Shown one piece after another: positions 21,801-30,717 of a stretch of 64,000 bases of DNA. The DNA is from Diadema setosum (lineage: Eukaryota > Echinodermata > Echinoidea > Diadematoida > Diadematidae). The notes under the pieces were generated by a model. The model was not told the origin of the DNA and made no database searches. It saw only the letters and a program-made list of their open reading frames with translations. The stretch covers positions 27,302,572-27,366,571 of the forward strand of contig NC_092696.1 of assembly GCF_964275005.1 (NCBI RefSeq). The letters are read 5' to 3'. How positions within the stretch are numbered: the first letter of the stretch is position 1; every line of letters starts with the position of its first letter. Position numbers and translations under genes: made by a program.

Positions 21801-23884
21801 AGAAGAAATCATGATAAGTTACTGTCATTTCATTAAAAGAAACCTAATTTAACGGTTTACATAATGTGTGATTGACGAGGCAGTGAGCTTGAATATTCCA
21901 TTACAGTTCTTGGCGGAGAAAACGCTTGCGGAAGAGGTGCGACTGGCCGAGGCGTTCGAGGGACACGGTGTCGCGCTTCCTCCAGCTTCAACCTTTCTGT
22001 ACGACGATCCTGGCTTCTTTAGAATCATCTTTGCCGTCCCCAAACATGAACTGTTAGAAGGTGAGTCCCGAATGAAAGTTTGAGGGTGGGCTTGGTGGGG
22101 ATTGTTTAAATGCAGGAGGTTTGATGCGTACCGTCAATCATCATTCAACGCTCGGGAGAGTTTAAAAGCAAGAGGAGATTGAAATGATTTCATAATACCG
22201 TACTGTGGACTTTCGTTGTAACGAAGTCCTTGGGACCGGTTCTTCTCTTTCGTTATAACCGAGCAAATAAACAATAAAAATACATAGAGTGGATAATGTC
22301 GCGGCCTGAATTTCTAATTTGTTAAAACCGGAATTTCGTTGTAACCGTGTTCGTTATAACGGGAGTGCACTGTAATACCGGTTCAATGCACTCCTGTTTT
22401 AACGCAGTCCTCGTGACCGGCGGTTTTCTTTCGTTGTATCGAATTTCGTCACAGGTGAATATTTAGTATATTAATAAAGATATTTAGGTGATAATTTTGT
22501 GGCAGGAATTCGATTTTATTGTAACGAGAATTTGTTATAACCGTGTTTATCAAAACGGGAGTGCAATGTAGTTCCAGACTGCATTATGTCTGAAAGCCTG
22601 TTATATGAAATGTTGAGTATAAAAACAGATACGTACATGTACACTGTATATATCCATTTAATCGACTTGAGATATATAATTGAGATTAAAGCCTTCAAAT
22701 AACAAAGAAAAAAAAATCAAAGCTGAATCTCCGAAAATGTATATGCCACGAGTGCAGTAAATGGAGAATATTGAATTTTTCTCTGCAACCAATCATGATC
22801 TATTTGACATGCATAAGTCGTACTCTCGTCTTTTGGGTAGAGTTACGGTAAGGTACGAAATGCTAAGCATAATTATGTGTTATGTCTCGTAGCATGTTTC
22901 ACCAAGGAAGTTTTATACATTGAGTTCCAACTGGCTGTAATTACTCAAACAGTTGTCTGATTTCTATTGATGTACGGAAGAATTCCACAGGTGTACTTGT
23001 GCCATTGATAGTCGATGTTCGACGCCGCCGTCTTGCTGAGCAATCTGAAGATTCATTTTGAACGTTATCATAATGTTGGCTATATTTTGTTTATTTATTT
23101 ACTAAATGAAATGAAATTTCACTTAATCTAAAGCATGTAAAACAAAAGTCAATTCCGTCCAGAAATTTGCGAGTAAGTGTAAATCAGAGCTGTATCATGT
23201 AAAAATATTTAAAACTGTACAATCCTGGAAAGCTGGTTTTATCACTTTTCCGCGTAAGTTCCACAAATGAAACTAATATGGAACAATCTTCAAGTATAAT
23301 TCTTTATTGATAGATATATCAGATTAGTGCCCGGGTATGCCCAGTCAAGTAATTTTCATCTTTATTTCAGCATTTTTTGCTCAATTTCTATTCGCGCATC
23401 CTCATGTCTGTACCACCTACCTTTTATAAGTAGGGATAGCGAAAAGTATATCCATCACAAAGACATAATTTTCCTTTTAAAGTGGCTGGTGATTAAGCAA
23501 TGAGACACGAGTCAATTGTCTTCGTATCTGCGCGGCAGATCCTGTTTGACACATGCTTCAAATATTTTTGAACGGCGTCTTCGAACATCTAGCAAAGGAA
23601 ATAAGACGGTTGTGACGCAATTCTCTAGAACCTCCTTGGTTTCACATAACAAACAGTAGCTTCAGCCATCATCTGTTTGAGCTGTATTTTTGCACACGTG
23701 CAAATTGGGTATGTGAGAATGTGTGTGTGCGTCTGTGTACAGTGTAGGCGGCGTTTGATTGACTAGACTTCATTTTTAATGTTTTTTTTTTTCCCCCACC
23801 GGCTTTATATCTCATAAACTTACAGGCTTGAAAAGAATGAAGGAAGTCTGTCTGTCGTTTAGTAAACCGTCAGGAACCGCGTGA
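5671..23884 (+). CDS. ACCS: ACC-synthase-like PLP-dependent aminotransferase-fold enzyme, 12 exons
   Basis: Twelve exons (5671-5804, 6680-6739, 9290-9434, 10263-10331, 16547-16644, 16900-16977, 17556-17656, 18645-18786, 19847-19991, 21332-21474, 21907-22060, 23826-23884) give 442 residues once a one-base deletion near 5739-5742 is disregarded. Every later junction keeps phase. The fold-type-I PLP enzyme is shown by NPQNPLG (N209), DEIY (D237, Y240), the Schiff-base lysine in WGFSK (K276) and the carboxylate-binding arginine in FFRI (R411). The N-terminal LSKRGERF, NPYHPTENPQ and LSTAQN match the ACC-synthase-like family found in animals and fungi. Animal members are not established ethylene-precursor makers and their substrate is unclear. 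Deviations from the usual family motifs: Q54 where AEN has glutamate, R120 in place of the NG glycine, and GSPIS at 282-286 where GxRxG supplies the phosphate-binding arginine. The length is typical. The enzyme is probably cytosolic; no signal peptide is seen. It may be an enzymatically altered paralogue or an early pseudogene. Confidence 0.85.
6109..6190. repeat. T-run and G-run low complexity
   Basis: A T17 run is followed by G-rich sequence with runs of more than nine G. It lies in ACCS-like intron 1, which otherwise shows nothing recognisable. Confidence 0.9.
6680..6739 (+). CDS. ACCS: ACCS-like exon 2
   Basis: Sixty bases, TTTTACACCAG| to GAGAAG|GTATAG, phase 0 to 0. It encodes GLVNLSTAQNTCLAPIIVEK, the counterpart of the GxINLGTAENxLxFD segment. 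The glutamate of AEN is glutamine here. Confidence 0.8.
7809..8044. mobile_element. GGGCCCGTT-type foldback MITE
   Basis: Starts GGGCCCGTTTTGTAAAG and ends with the inverted ...TTTATGACACAGGCCCCC. Internal segments are rich in TTACGC/GCGTAA inverted copies. The tip resembles the element at 26981-27147. Intron 2. Confidence 0.6.
8281..8345. repeat. Dispersed short repeat shared with 31919-31972
   Basis: AATTAGCCCGACCAGA and GACTGGGCTGTGTATAGTTA occur in the same order at both places, with a few differences between them. The palindromic AGCCCGA/GGGCT features suggest a small MITE. Confidence 0.5.
8392..9200. mobile_element. TTAACCCTA-ended MITE with G-run/C-run hairpins
   Basis: The ends are TTAACCCTA (8392-8400) and TAGGGTTAA (9192-9200). 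Just inside each end is a hairpin of a G run, a short A/T-rich loop and a C run (about 8413-8458 and 9115-9157). Interior AT-rich sequence matches copies at 44490-45200 and 55012-55757, including a CGAGATCTGAA or GATCTCGG motif. The element sits 89 bp before exon 3. Confidence 0.7.
9290..9434 (+). CDS. ACCS: ACCS-like exon 3
   Basis: Acceptor AACAACCAG|CTA, phase 0. It encodes LNQREFLQWEPWMLPYTD, then LRKAVASFLTEETG, matching the family's xYxDxxG...LRxAVAxFL segment. It ends one base into a codon before ATATCTTC, a U12-type AT-AC donor. The GT four bases earlier would break the frame. Confidence 0.8.
9435..10262 (+). other. Candidate U12-type AT-AC intron (ACCS-like intron 3)
   Basis: The intron begins ATATCTTC and ends CCATTCAC. 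CCTTTGAC (about 10247-10254), close to the U12 branch consensus TCCTTRAC, puts its adenosine about 9 bases from the acceptor. This pairing gives the in-frame junction ITYEVMIVN. The only nearby GT-AG pairing produces an immediate stop. Otherwise the intron is AT-rich and featureless. Confidence 0.55.
10263..10331 (+). CDS. ACCS: ACCS-like exon 4
   Basis: Encodes (E)VMIVNRVTAIMYIVAYLLS then DEG(D), the counterpart of the VxxNGxTAxxxxLAxxLxDPGD segment. Donor GGTG|GTGAGT, phase 1. The glycine after the conserved asparagine is arginine (R120). Confidence 0.85.
10774..10816. repeat. Perfect G/C-run hairpin
   Basis: CTCAAAAAGGGGGCG and TCGCCCCC...CCTTTTGAG face each other around a short loop. It may be a remnant of the G-run/C-run MITE family. 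Intron 4. Confidence 0.65.
11190..11594. mobile_element. Inverted-repeat MITE, 'AAGGGAT...ATCCCTTT' family
   Basis: Left AAGGGATGTAGTGTTGGTTG and GAGATGAGG are inverted at the right end as CCCATCTCAACCGAAAC...ATCCCTTT. Inner arms also pair (AAAATTGGTTTTGAAATGG against its inverse at about 11430-11450). Relatives lie at 27386-30717 and about 31588-31918. Confidence 0.75.
11605..11754. repeat. Left copy of a local direct duplication
   Basis: TTCAGTTACGAGTATATTGC, GTAGGAAACACCA and GATAATATTGCAT recur in order at 12236-12425, with insertions and substitutions. The two copies flank the nested MITE pair at 11755-12212. Confidence 0.65.
11755..12212. mobile_element. MITE with a second MITE nested inside
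   Basis: The outer termini are AAGGCCGCGGCCACACAC and, inverted, AAAGGCCACGGCAC. Their arms (GGTCGCACGACTGACATG against its inverse) are split by an inner element at about 11843-12119. The inner element has ends CACTCTAAAA / TTTTAAGAGTG and arms of CAGAACTGACCCGGAACTGG type. A G18 run and an A46 run lie at the left border. Confidence 0.7.
12236..12425. repeat. Right copy of the local direct duplication
   Basis: Diverged partner of 11605-11754. Confidence 0.6.
12591..16025. mobile_element. 3.4-kb palindromic foldback element
   Basis: The termini are TGGGTCAATCCACGT and its inverse. Left arm about 12591-14190 and right arm about 14430-16025 are inverted copies almost throughout, diverging more towards a unique centre of about 240 bp. 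Both flanks are TA microsatellite (about 12562-12589 and 16027-16041), so the element lies inside a TA repeat. The arms show no plausible gene; the matching open frames near 13111-13380 and 15246-15563 simply mirror the inverted repeat. It occupies ACCS-like intron 4. Confidence 0.85.
16547..16644 (+). CDS. ACCS: ACCS-like exon 5
   Basis: Acceptor GATACAG|AC completes the aspartate of DEGD. Encodes TFLSPTPMYGAIPRDF and TVYPVPLSSE, the family PTPxYxxxxxD segment. Donor GAG|GTCTCT, phase 0. Confidence 0.88.
16656..16699. repeat. (GTTT)n microsatellite
   Basis: Repeated TTTG units in intron 5; no other feature is seen in that intron. Confidence 0.9.
16900..16977 (+). CDS. ACCS: ACCS-like exon 6
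   Basis: Acceptor CACTACAG|CCG and donor AAG|GTTCGT. Encodes PGPSGGDTYELTDEMLEAAL ending NEATQK: a surface loop and the helix before the NPxNPxG strand. Phase 0 to 0. Confidence 0.85.
17556..17656 (+). CDS. ACCS: ACCS-like exon 7 (NPxNPxG)
   Basis: Encodes GHKVTGLFLVNPQNPLGIVY and KEQVLTYMNFCK. It carries the conserved NPQNPLG that contacts PLP. Donor AAGAG|GTAATG, phase 2. Confidence 0.9.
17738..17770. repeat. Poly-T run
   Basis: T30-class run in intron 7. The rest of introns 6 and 7 shows nothing recognisable. Confidence 0.9.
18645..18786 (+). CDS. ACCS: ACCS-like exon 8 (DEIY and catalytic lysine)
   Basis: Encodes HEIHCILDEIYLCCIYDK through HVMWGFSK. The aspartate and tyrosine of DEIY and the Schiff-base lysine, its last codon, are intact. 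Donor AAG|GTCAGT, phase 0. Confidence 0.9.
18812..18870. repeat. (GTTTT)n microsatellite
   Basis: Pentanucleotide repeat just inside intron 8. Confidence 0.9.
18963..19133. mobile_element. pogo/Tigger-like MITE
   Basis: TACAGTGGACTCCCGTTATA start, then GAAGTCCTCGGGACC and the internal GCGGATAATG...GGCCTGAATT block, ending in CGTTATAACCGCGTTCAC. This is the short element present about eight times in the window. Intron 8. Confidence 0.7.
19847..19991 (+). CDS. ACCS: ACCS-like exon 9
   Basis: Acceptor CTACAG|GAC. Begins DFGMPGSPISAFYSWNKDLV and runs to AAAKLLEDR. Family members have GxRxG just after SKDFG; here the arginine position is proline. Donor GAG|GTATAA, phase 1. Confidence 0.85.
20647..20735. 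mobile_element. GGGGCGGATCCAGA-type MITE
   Basis: About 89 bp with mirrored ends GGGGCGGATCCAGA and CTGGATCCGCCACTG and inner GGGGGCCCC. Short palindromes of this type are common in invertebrate genomes. Intron 9. Confidence 0.65.
21332..21474 (+). CDS. ACCS: ACCS-like exon 10
   Basis: Acceptor CATCCTCAG|AG. Encodes (E)WLRNVCIPTNLSSLGEH and LKPTAGLFIWADFGK, the GxFxWxD segment of the small domain. Donor AAG|GTACAC, phase 0. Confidence 0.9.
21907..22060 (+). CDS. ACCS: ACCS-like exon 11
   Basis: Acceptor TTACAG|TTC. Encodes FLAEKTLAEEVRLAEAFEGH, then DDPGFFRIIFAV, which holds the substrate-carboxylate arginine R411. Donor GAAG|GTGAGT, phase 1. Confidence 0.9.
22202..22376. mobile_element. 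pogo/Tigger-like MITE
   Basis: Ends TACTGTGGACTTTCGTTGTA and CGTTATAACGGGAGTGCACT. Contains GGATAATGTCGCGGCCTGAA. Intron 11. Confidence 0.7.
22386..22570. mobile_element. pogo/Tigger-like MITE, adjacent second copy
   Basis: Starts TTCAATGCACTCCTGTTTTA and GCAGTCCTCGTGACC, ends AAAACGGGAGTGCAATGTA. It lies about 10 bp after the previous copy in the same orientation. Confidence 0.65.
22571..23825 (+). other. Remainder of ACCS-like intron 11
   Basis: AT-rich unique-looking sequence with no clear repeat, coding segment or inverted repeat recognised. Confidence 0.5.
23826..23884 (+). CDS. ACCS: ACCS-like terminal exon 12
   Basis: Acceptor CTTACAG|GC completes the glycine codon. Encodes LKRMKEVCLSFSKPSGTA and TGA at 23882-23884. 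The 3' UTR end is not identifiable. Confidence 0.85.
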
Positions 23885-25300
23885 GGGCAGCATTGAGGCT
23901 GGGAGTATCGGAGAGAGAGAGAGAGACGTGGGGGATATTGGGAGCAACCCTTGGGAGCGACCCGTGACGAGGAAATTTTGTTTCCACATCATTCTTTGCA
24001 TCATGAGAAGGGGCGCTGTCATGCTTGATGTCCCAAATGATGTGTCAGCTGACATTTGATTTAGTAAATTTTAGCATAAAATGTTGATGGATGAATGTCC
24101 GTCTCAACATGTCCATGTTGGCCTACATCATGTCTCTTGACCTGTCATGGTTGCTTTTAAATTGCTGTGGTTATTTTACCACCATCAAAGTCCTCAGGAC
24201 TGGAAGTTTTTATTCTCGAAATTTTAAAAGAAATATTGCTATGCATGTAAATAAGTAAAAAAAAGATATCTTAGGAGCCTGAATTTCTGCTTCATTATAA
24301 AGAGAGTTTGATTCTAACCATACTCATTATAAAGGGAGTGCTCTGTTTGTACATGGTTTTTGGCACTATTTTCTCATACGAATATGTGTGGCAAAGAATA
24401 GCTTCTTTGCAACTTTCTTTCTTGTCGATACTATTGGATTTTTAAAAAAAAATTGCCTTAGAATCCATGTATGGGGGAAGAAGCAATGGAGATGAAAAGA
24501 GCAACTGAACAACTGAAATACGTTTTTTTTTTATTTTTTTTTAAAGAGTGAATATTGATGTCAATTCATCCCCTTTGGTTAATTTCATTGTTTTTCTGAG
24601 GCTGTGATGCAGAAGTAGATTAAAGTAGTTTTCATTACGTCAAGGTGAATCATGCATTCATTTTTCCAACTTCTGGTAAGGAAGAGAAGCACTGTAGATC
24701 ACATAATTATGATTAATCATTCAAAACTTTTCTTTTTCTTTTACAGATCAATGTTTTGTGCAAAATATACAGAATACAATGAATGAAAAGTCCAGTTACC
24801 AAATAATGATCACTTTACGTGATTGCACTGAGCTTCCACTTTGCTAGTCATCAGAGTACAGAATTTTACAGTAGATGCGTGCTTTTCAATATGTACTACA
24901 ATGTATGTACAAAATCAACATGGAAGGCATGAAAATGTGATTTTTCTTGTGTGGGACTAAGCTTTGTTTTCTGTAAACTACATGTATAACTGATTATAAT
25001 TATGTCTGGCTATGATTTTGAATTTATTGTTAAAGTAAAGACTCAAGTGAGACTGATATCATGAAAGTTTGCTACGAAATATGGTATGAATATGAATAAC
25101 AAGTATAACTAATTCTCATGGCTTGTTTCTGTTCCCCACACGTCACATGCACAGTGGCCTATTTGAAGGTGTGAAACTAGATTTACTTTTTAATAATCTA
25201 AGCATGTCAAGGGTACAGCAAGTACTACGTAACTGTTGATTCAAGATATAGATATAAATGCTGCAAATGTGTACAAATATAAGATGTACAGTATATCTTT
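23885..25300. other. 3' flank of the ACCS-like gene
   Basis: Contains a decayed pogo/Tigger-like MITE at about 24184-24345 (AAGTCCTCAGGACTGG, then CATTATAAAGGGAGTGCTCT). I find no strong polyadenylation signal close to the stop codon, and nothing else recognisable. Confidence 0.45.
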
Positions 25301-25304
25301 TCAG

Positions 25305-26325
25305 CTCACCTCAGCCAAAGGCTGAAGTGAGCTATTGCAATCGCCCTTCGTCCGGCGTCCGTCGTGTGTCGTCCGTCGTCCGTAAACTTTTTACATTTTC
25401 ATCTTCTTCTTGAAAACCCCAAGACCGATTTTCATCAAACTTGCCAGGTAGCATCCCTAGGGGGTTAGGAATTCAATTTGTTAAAATGGGCACCATGCCC
25501 CACCCAGGGGGCCCCCAGGGGTCCCAAACCCCCCAAAATTAAGGAATCTGTAAAAATCTTCTTCTCTAGAACCAGAAGTGATAGATCTAAGTTAATACTA
25601 TGAGTTAGTACATTGATGACTGTAGTTTCAAGTTTGTTCATGGCAGAATCAGGGGTGCCCCCCTTGGGACCCAGGGGAGGGGGGTGGGGAGGGGTCCTAA
25701 TGGGGCCTAAATTGTACATTTTCATCTTCTTCTTGAGAACCCCATGACCAATTTTCACCAAACTTGGCAGGTAGCATCTCTAGGGGGTTAGGATCTCAAT
25801 TTCTTAAAATGGGCACCATGCCCCACCCAGGGGCCCGGGGGGAGGGGCCCCAAACCCTCCAAAATGAAGGAATCTTTAAAATCTTCTCTAGAATCAGAAG
25901 TTATAGAGCTAAGATAATACTATGAGTGAGTACATTAATGACTGTAGTTTGTTCATAGCAGATGCAGGGGTGCCCCTCTTGGGGGCAGGGTTGGAAAGGT
26001 TCAAATGGGGGCCTGAATTGTACATTTTCATCTTCTTCCTGAAAACCTCATGATGGATTTTCGTCAAACTTGGCAGGTAGCATCCCTAGGGGGTCAGGAT
26101 CTCAATTTATCAAAATGGGCACCATGCCCCACCCAGAGGGCCCCAGGGGGCCCCAATCCCCCCAAATTAAGGAATCTTAAAAAATTTGGGCCCTTATTGT
26201 ACATTTTCATCTTCTACTTGAGAATGCCTGGTCAAATTTTAGTAGAGCTGTGAATAATTTAGATTAGTGACTGTGTGAAAGGTGAACTTGCGATACTCAG
26301 GTGAGCGCTAGACCCACGGGTCTCT
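25305..26325. repeat. GCTCACCT-bounded dispersed repeat with three internal units
   Basis: Bounded by AGCTCACCTCAGCC and an inverted CAGGTGAGCGCTAG. After a CGTCCGTCGT-rich segment come three units of about 290-330 bp (from about 25390, 25715 and 26020). Each contains CATTTTCATCTTCTTC, TTGGCAGGTAGCAT or TTGCCAGGTAGCAT, and ATGGGCACCATGCCCCACCC. It is a non-coding mobile repeat by structure. Confidence 0.75.
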
Positions 26326-26980
26326 TGTGTTTTTTTGCATTTAAGATAAGGAATAAATGTTGCAACTATGTAAGTACACCTGTTTGTTTGTTTGTTTCAT
26401 TTCTGTCATAAACATACATACAGATATAACATGCATCATATGGTACAAAGAAAATGATATATCATGCATAAAATGAAACATACATAATATTATATGACAG
26501 GTAATCAGAGAAGGTACATGCATTGCAGAAATAATCACGATACCTCAAAGAGATATCTTCTGGCATCGTACATTTCACTATGTCAAGACATGAGGCTATA
26601 GTCTGGTGGAAGTAAAGACTCTCGACATCCACTTGCATAATACGTGTACATGTAACAGTATTACAACGGCTGGTTTACTCTGATGAATATCACTGTTCAC
26701 TGGAGAATCATATAGCGCTAGCGGATGTAGCAAACTCCTTGCCATAAACCCCCCCCCCCCAAAAAAAACAAACAAACAAACAAACAAACAAACAAACAAA
26801 CAACAACAACAAAGTACAAACTCAATTTGTTTCCGTAACTGGATGATGTAACAATGTTCGGAGACAGTTGAATAAATAAGATCATACTGATACTAGTACA
26901 GTTTTCAAACATGAAGTCCTATGTTTTCAGAGTAGTGATGTTGGTCGCAACTGCTTACATCACATACACTTGTAGAACTG
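26326..26980. other. Intergenic stretch with simple repeats
   Basis: Holds a (TTTG)n at about 26378-26397 and a C10 run followed by (CAAA)n and (CAA)n at about 26750-26812. No gene is seen. Confidence 0.6.
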
Positions 26981-27147
26981 GGGCCCGTTGCATAAAACTT
27001 ACCATTGAATTTCAATGGCAACTACCATCAAAATTAGGCGTCACAGCCAATCAGCATCAAGGATTATAAAATTTACCGCTAATTCGCAAACTTACCGCTA
27101 GAAAGGAGCGGTAAGTCCAGCGGTAAGGGTTTTATGCAACAGGGCCC
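26981..27147. mobile_element. GGGCCCGTTGCATAAAA foldback MITE
   Basis: Left GGGCCCGTTGCATAAAACTT pairs with right TTTTATGCAACAGGGCCC. The interior has several TTACCGCT/AGCGGTAA inverted copies. Confidence 0.75.
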
Positions 27148-27446
27148 ACTGCCAGGTGTTGATATTTTAACAAACCAACAGTGCTCTCTTTGATCATGAA
27201 TCCATGTACCTTTAAGCCTCCATGGGTGTGGTCACACAATGCATACAGAAATTATATTCTTGGTTCATAATTTATTGACTGCAAACTGGCCCTTTCATCA
27301 TCGATTACAATTGAAATCTTAGAAGACGACTGTCATAATTTAATACAAAGGCATGACTGAAACTTGGCATCACCGACGCCTTTAAGGGATACAGTAGTAT
27401 AGTATTGGATGAGATGAGGATTGGGCTTTTAACTTTTTGAGAGATA

Positions 27447-29212
27447 CAGTGAAACCCCGTTATAACGAGTTCGGTTATAACGAGGAACCGCTTTTAACGA
27501 GGTGATCGCGTCGGTCCCGTTTTCCTTTGCATGCAAACCTATGGCAGAATGAATCGGTTATAACGAGTTCGGTTATAACGAGATTCCGGTTATAACGGGG
27601 ACAATTTCGGTGCATCATGATAAAGAAAAACATAAGCAATTTGATCGGATATAACGAGGTTCCATTTCATGACTAAATTGTCGCTTTCAAACACGCGACA
27701 AACGAAACATTGAAAACCGAATTCACGCTATCCGTCTTTTTCCCGTTTTGCAGAGAACCGTTCCTTCCATTTTTTCTTCCAAACCACGCAATAAGACACA
27801 AGAATGCCTTCCGATGTTCCTACTGAATTATTAAACAATAATCATTCGATTTTCTTTTTCGCGAGATACGCGTGCGTAAAGAGGCGAAAAAAAAAAAAGA
27901 TAACGCATTCAAAAACTATCCTTTCCGTGTTTAGTTCCGAATTCCGGTTCATTTGCTGGTTAGCAAATATGAGTGTGTATGATTAAAGCCGAAATAATTA
28001 ATGAAATCATCGCGATCCCGCCGAGTGACAGTAGCGTAAAATTACTAAAGATGTTTGAATAACGCATGTTAACCTACTTAATCGGTGTTCAGAAAAAGAA
28101 ACAAACGCATCTATGTAGTATTTAGTATTTATCTGATAATCTAAATATGAGTGTGTATGATTGAAGACGAAATAAGTGGTGAAATCATCGCAATCTCGCC
28201 GGATGACCGTAGCGTAAAAGATAGTTGAATACCTTAATCGGTGTTCGAAAATAGAAACAAACGCATTTAACAGTTCAAGAACGGAATCGACGTACAAATC
28301 GCGAATAGATTTTCGGAAGAAAATAAAGAACGCATTTTTAATCCCTTCGGGCGCAACGATCATACATTGTATAAAATTACAGCCGAAATGATTCATGAAA
28401 TTATCGCATTCCCGCTGGGCACTAACAGCGTAAAATACCTCGCAAGTTAACGGTAAACAACGCATGTATGTTACCCTGAAATCATCGCGATCTCGCCAGG
28501 TGAAAGTAGCGTCAAAAAGTTGAATGACGCAAGTTTACCTAAATCAGAAAAAGGAACCAACTCATTTATTAGTTTGAATAGATCTGGGTTTGTTCATTAT
28601 TACAATTTTAACACTGCACTTCACAAAGAAGATTTTTCTTTCTTACAAAAAGGTCTACCAGGTAAAGATTTGCGTAAAAAGGATCACAACCTTCCACATT
28701 CAATCCTGTCGCATATTTTTCAAGAACGGATTTACAAAACGCGAAGAGATTTTTGGGAAGAAAATAACGCATTTTTAATTCCTTCGGGCGCAACGATCAT
28801 ACGTTGTACAAGATAACAGCCGAAATGATTCATTAAATCATCGCATTCCCGCTGGGTACTATAAGCGTAAAAATACCTCGCAAGTTACGGTAAACAAGGC
28901 CTGTATGTTACTCTATCTGCGCTGGTGTTTAGAAAAACTTCACAAACAAGAATTATTACAATAAAGATTTAACTCATTTCAGCCCCTACTTTTTCGTCTA
29001 ATTCACAAATAATTTCCCTTTATTCTCTCAATAATAATGACCCATAATTGTGTAATAACAACGCAAAGGATGTCCTTAGGTTTCATTTATGGGTATATGA
29101 TGTCGTGCTTATGTTTTTCTTTGTTTTTGATGCGTATGGATATAACGAGGTACAGGTTATAACGAGGTAATGTCGCCGGTCCCACGGACCTCGTTATAAC
29201 GGGGTTTCACTG
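27447..29212. mobile_element. pogo/Tigger-like non-autonomous transposon, 1.77 kb
   Basis: The terminal inverted repeats begin CAGTGAAACCCCGTTATAAC, with TA on both sides (27445-27446, 29213-29214). That target duplication and the CAGTG tip fit the Tc1/mariner-pogo superfamily. The interior consists of repeated modules (ATCGCGATCCCGCC, AAACAAACGCAT, AAAATAAAGAACGCAT). I see no transposase. A related 2.0-kb copy lies in opposite orientation at 50589-52596. Confidence 0.75.
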
Positions 29213-29319
29213 TACCTAGAAACCACTTATGAAATACAGTACAAAGCATACCATTCTGAAAGGAATTAAAGTTTATTAATTGAAAATCAGTTTTGGAACG
29301 GTTTAAGATATCCAAACTA

Positions 29320-30481
29320 AAAATGTCGCTATGGCGACTGTTATGCCTCCGCCTTAATGCATGGTTCTCCTAATAGGTCTATAGTACAATGTCTTGACAA
29401 TGTGTGATGAGTTTCACATACATGTAATTGGCAAAATATCAAAATGACAGGTTTGTCACAAATGTGTTGAATGTTCACTTTCCTTGAACAAGATTTAATT
29501 GAATGGATCGCTATACTGCCTAAGAGCACAGGTATTTGGGGATTTGAGGATTTTCACTTTTGACCCTTTTAAAAAAATAAGTCTATGCATGGATTAAACT
29601 TTCAAAGTATGGAGAAAAAGTGTACATAATTTCACTATCAACTATAAAAAAAAAAAATTTGCATTTTAACTTGGCCATTGACCCTGGAACTTTGACCCTA
29701 TGACCCTATGACCCGAAAATTTCCAAGAGAATCACTGTCAGGTAAAACATGCATAGATATGTACTCGGTTTCATGATGATACCTTGAGTCACTTTCGAGA
29801 TATGGACCAAGAAATGAAATGGCACTTTCACGTGACCTTTGGGCAAGAAACTTCAAAGAGAATCTCTATTGGATTATGCATGCATACAGTATATTATCAA
29901 GTTTCAAGAAAAATCTGGCAAGTATTGCATTTAAATATGAGTATTAAAGTGAAATTACGAGGAGTTGACCTTGACCTTTGACCCATGACCCCCACATTCC
30001 CTAGATAATTACTGCTAGTCAGTATTATACATGCATACTTGTATGTACTAAGTTCCATGAAGATAGCTTGAACCATTTCGAAGATATGGAGAAAACAGTG
30101 AAATTTGAACATTTTCACTCAACCTCTGACCTTTGACCTTTGACCTTTGACCTCATGACTTGAAACTCTCTCTGGAGGATCTTTATTTGGTATTACATGT
30201 ATTTACCAAGTTTCCAGAAAAAAACCCTCCCTGCATTGCATAGATATGGGGGAAATAGTGAATTTTTGAGCAGTTGACCTTGACCTTTTACCTTGAGCAT
30301 GTGCCCCCAAAAGTTGATAGGCACAACTTCATCCACTAATGCATACTCTACCAAGTCTCATTAGGATATCTTAAACGTTTTTTAGTTTCGCTGTCCACAA
30401 AAGTCATTACGGACGGACGGACGGAAGGACGCACAACCCGAAAAATATAATGCCTCCGGCGACACTTCGTGGTAGAGGCAT
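29320..30481. repeat. TGACCTTTGACC-rich dispersed repeat
   Basis: Starts AAATGTCGCTATGGCGACTG and TATGCCTCCGCC, has repeated TTTGACC blocks, then (GGAC)n, and ends GGTAGAGGCATAAAA, the inverse of its start. A second copy starts at 59289. At 30126-30157 it holds four AGGTCA half-sites in a row on the minus strand, spaced by one base. Confidence 0.7.
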
Positions 30482-30717
30482 AAAAACACAAGGTGAAGCA
30501 ATGCCATTGTAATAAAAGTTTGGTCGCTCCTTTTATAAGCATTGTTCTTTTTTTAATATCTCGGCCATTTCAAACCAATGTTCATCAAATAAGTGTTGAA
30601 TTCCTGTTGGAATTACATTCTCTCTCATATTTCATAAGAAGTTTCTCATTATCTCACCAATAAAGTATTGGAAACCTGAAGTTGGGTCTCAACCAAAACT
30701 ATACCATCCCTTAAACC

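Larger units (their letters stand above)
27386..30717. mobile_element. AAGGGAT-family MITE split by two later insertions
   Basis: The left arm (27386-27446: TTAAGGGATACAG, GAGATGAGGATTGGG) and the right arm (TTGGGTCTCAACCAAAACTA...CATCCCTTA, to 30717) match 11190-11594. The middle is interrupted by a TA-flanked pogo-like element (27447-29212) and by a TGACC-rich repeat (about 29320-30481). The original element continues across both breaks. Confidence 0.65.

Noticed and set aside
28007..28465. 152-codon open frame in the pogo-like element as a transposase
   Set aside because: No DDE-type motif or helix-turn-helix is visible and the sequence consists of repeated non-coding modules.
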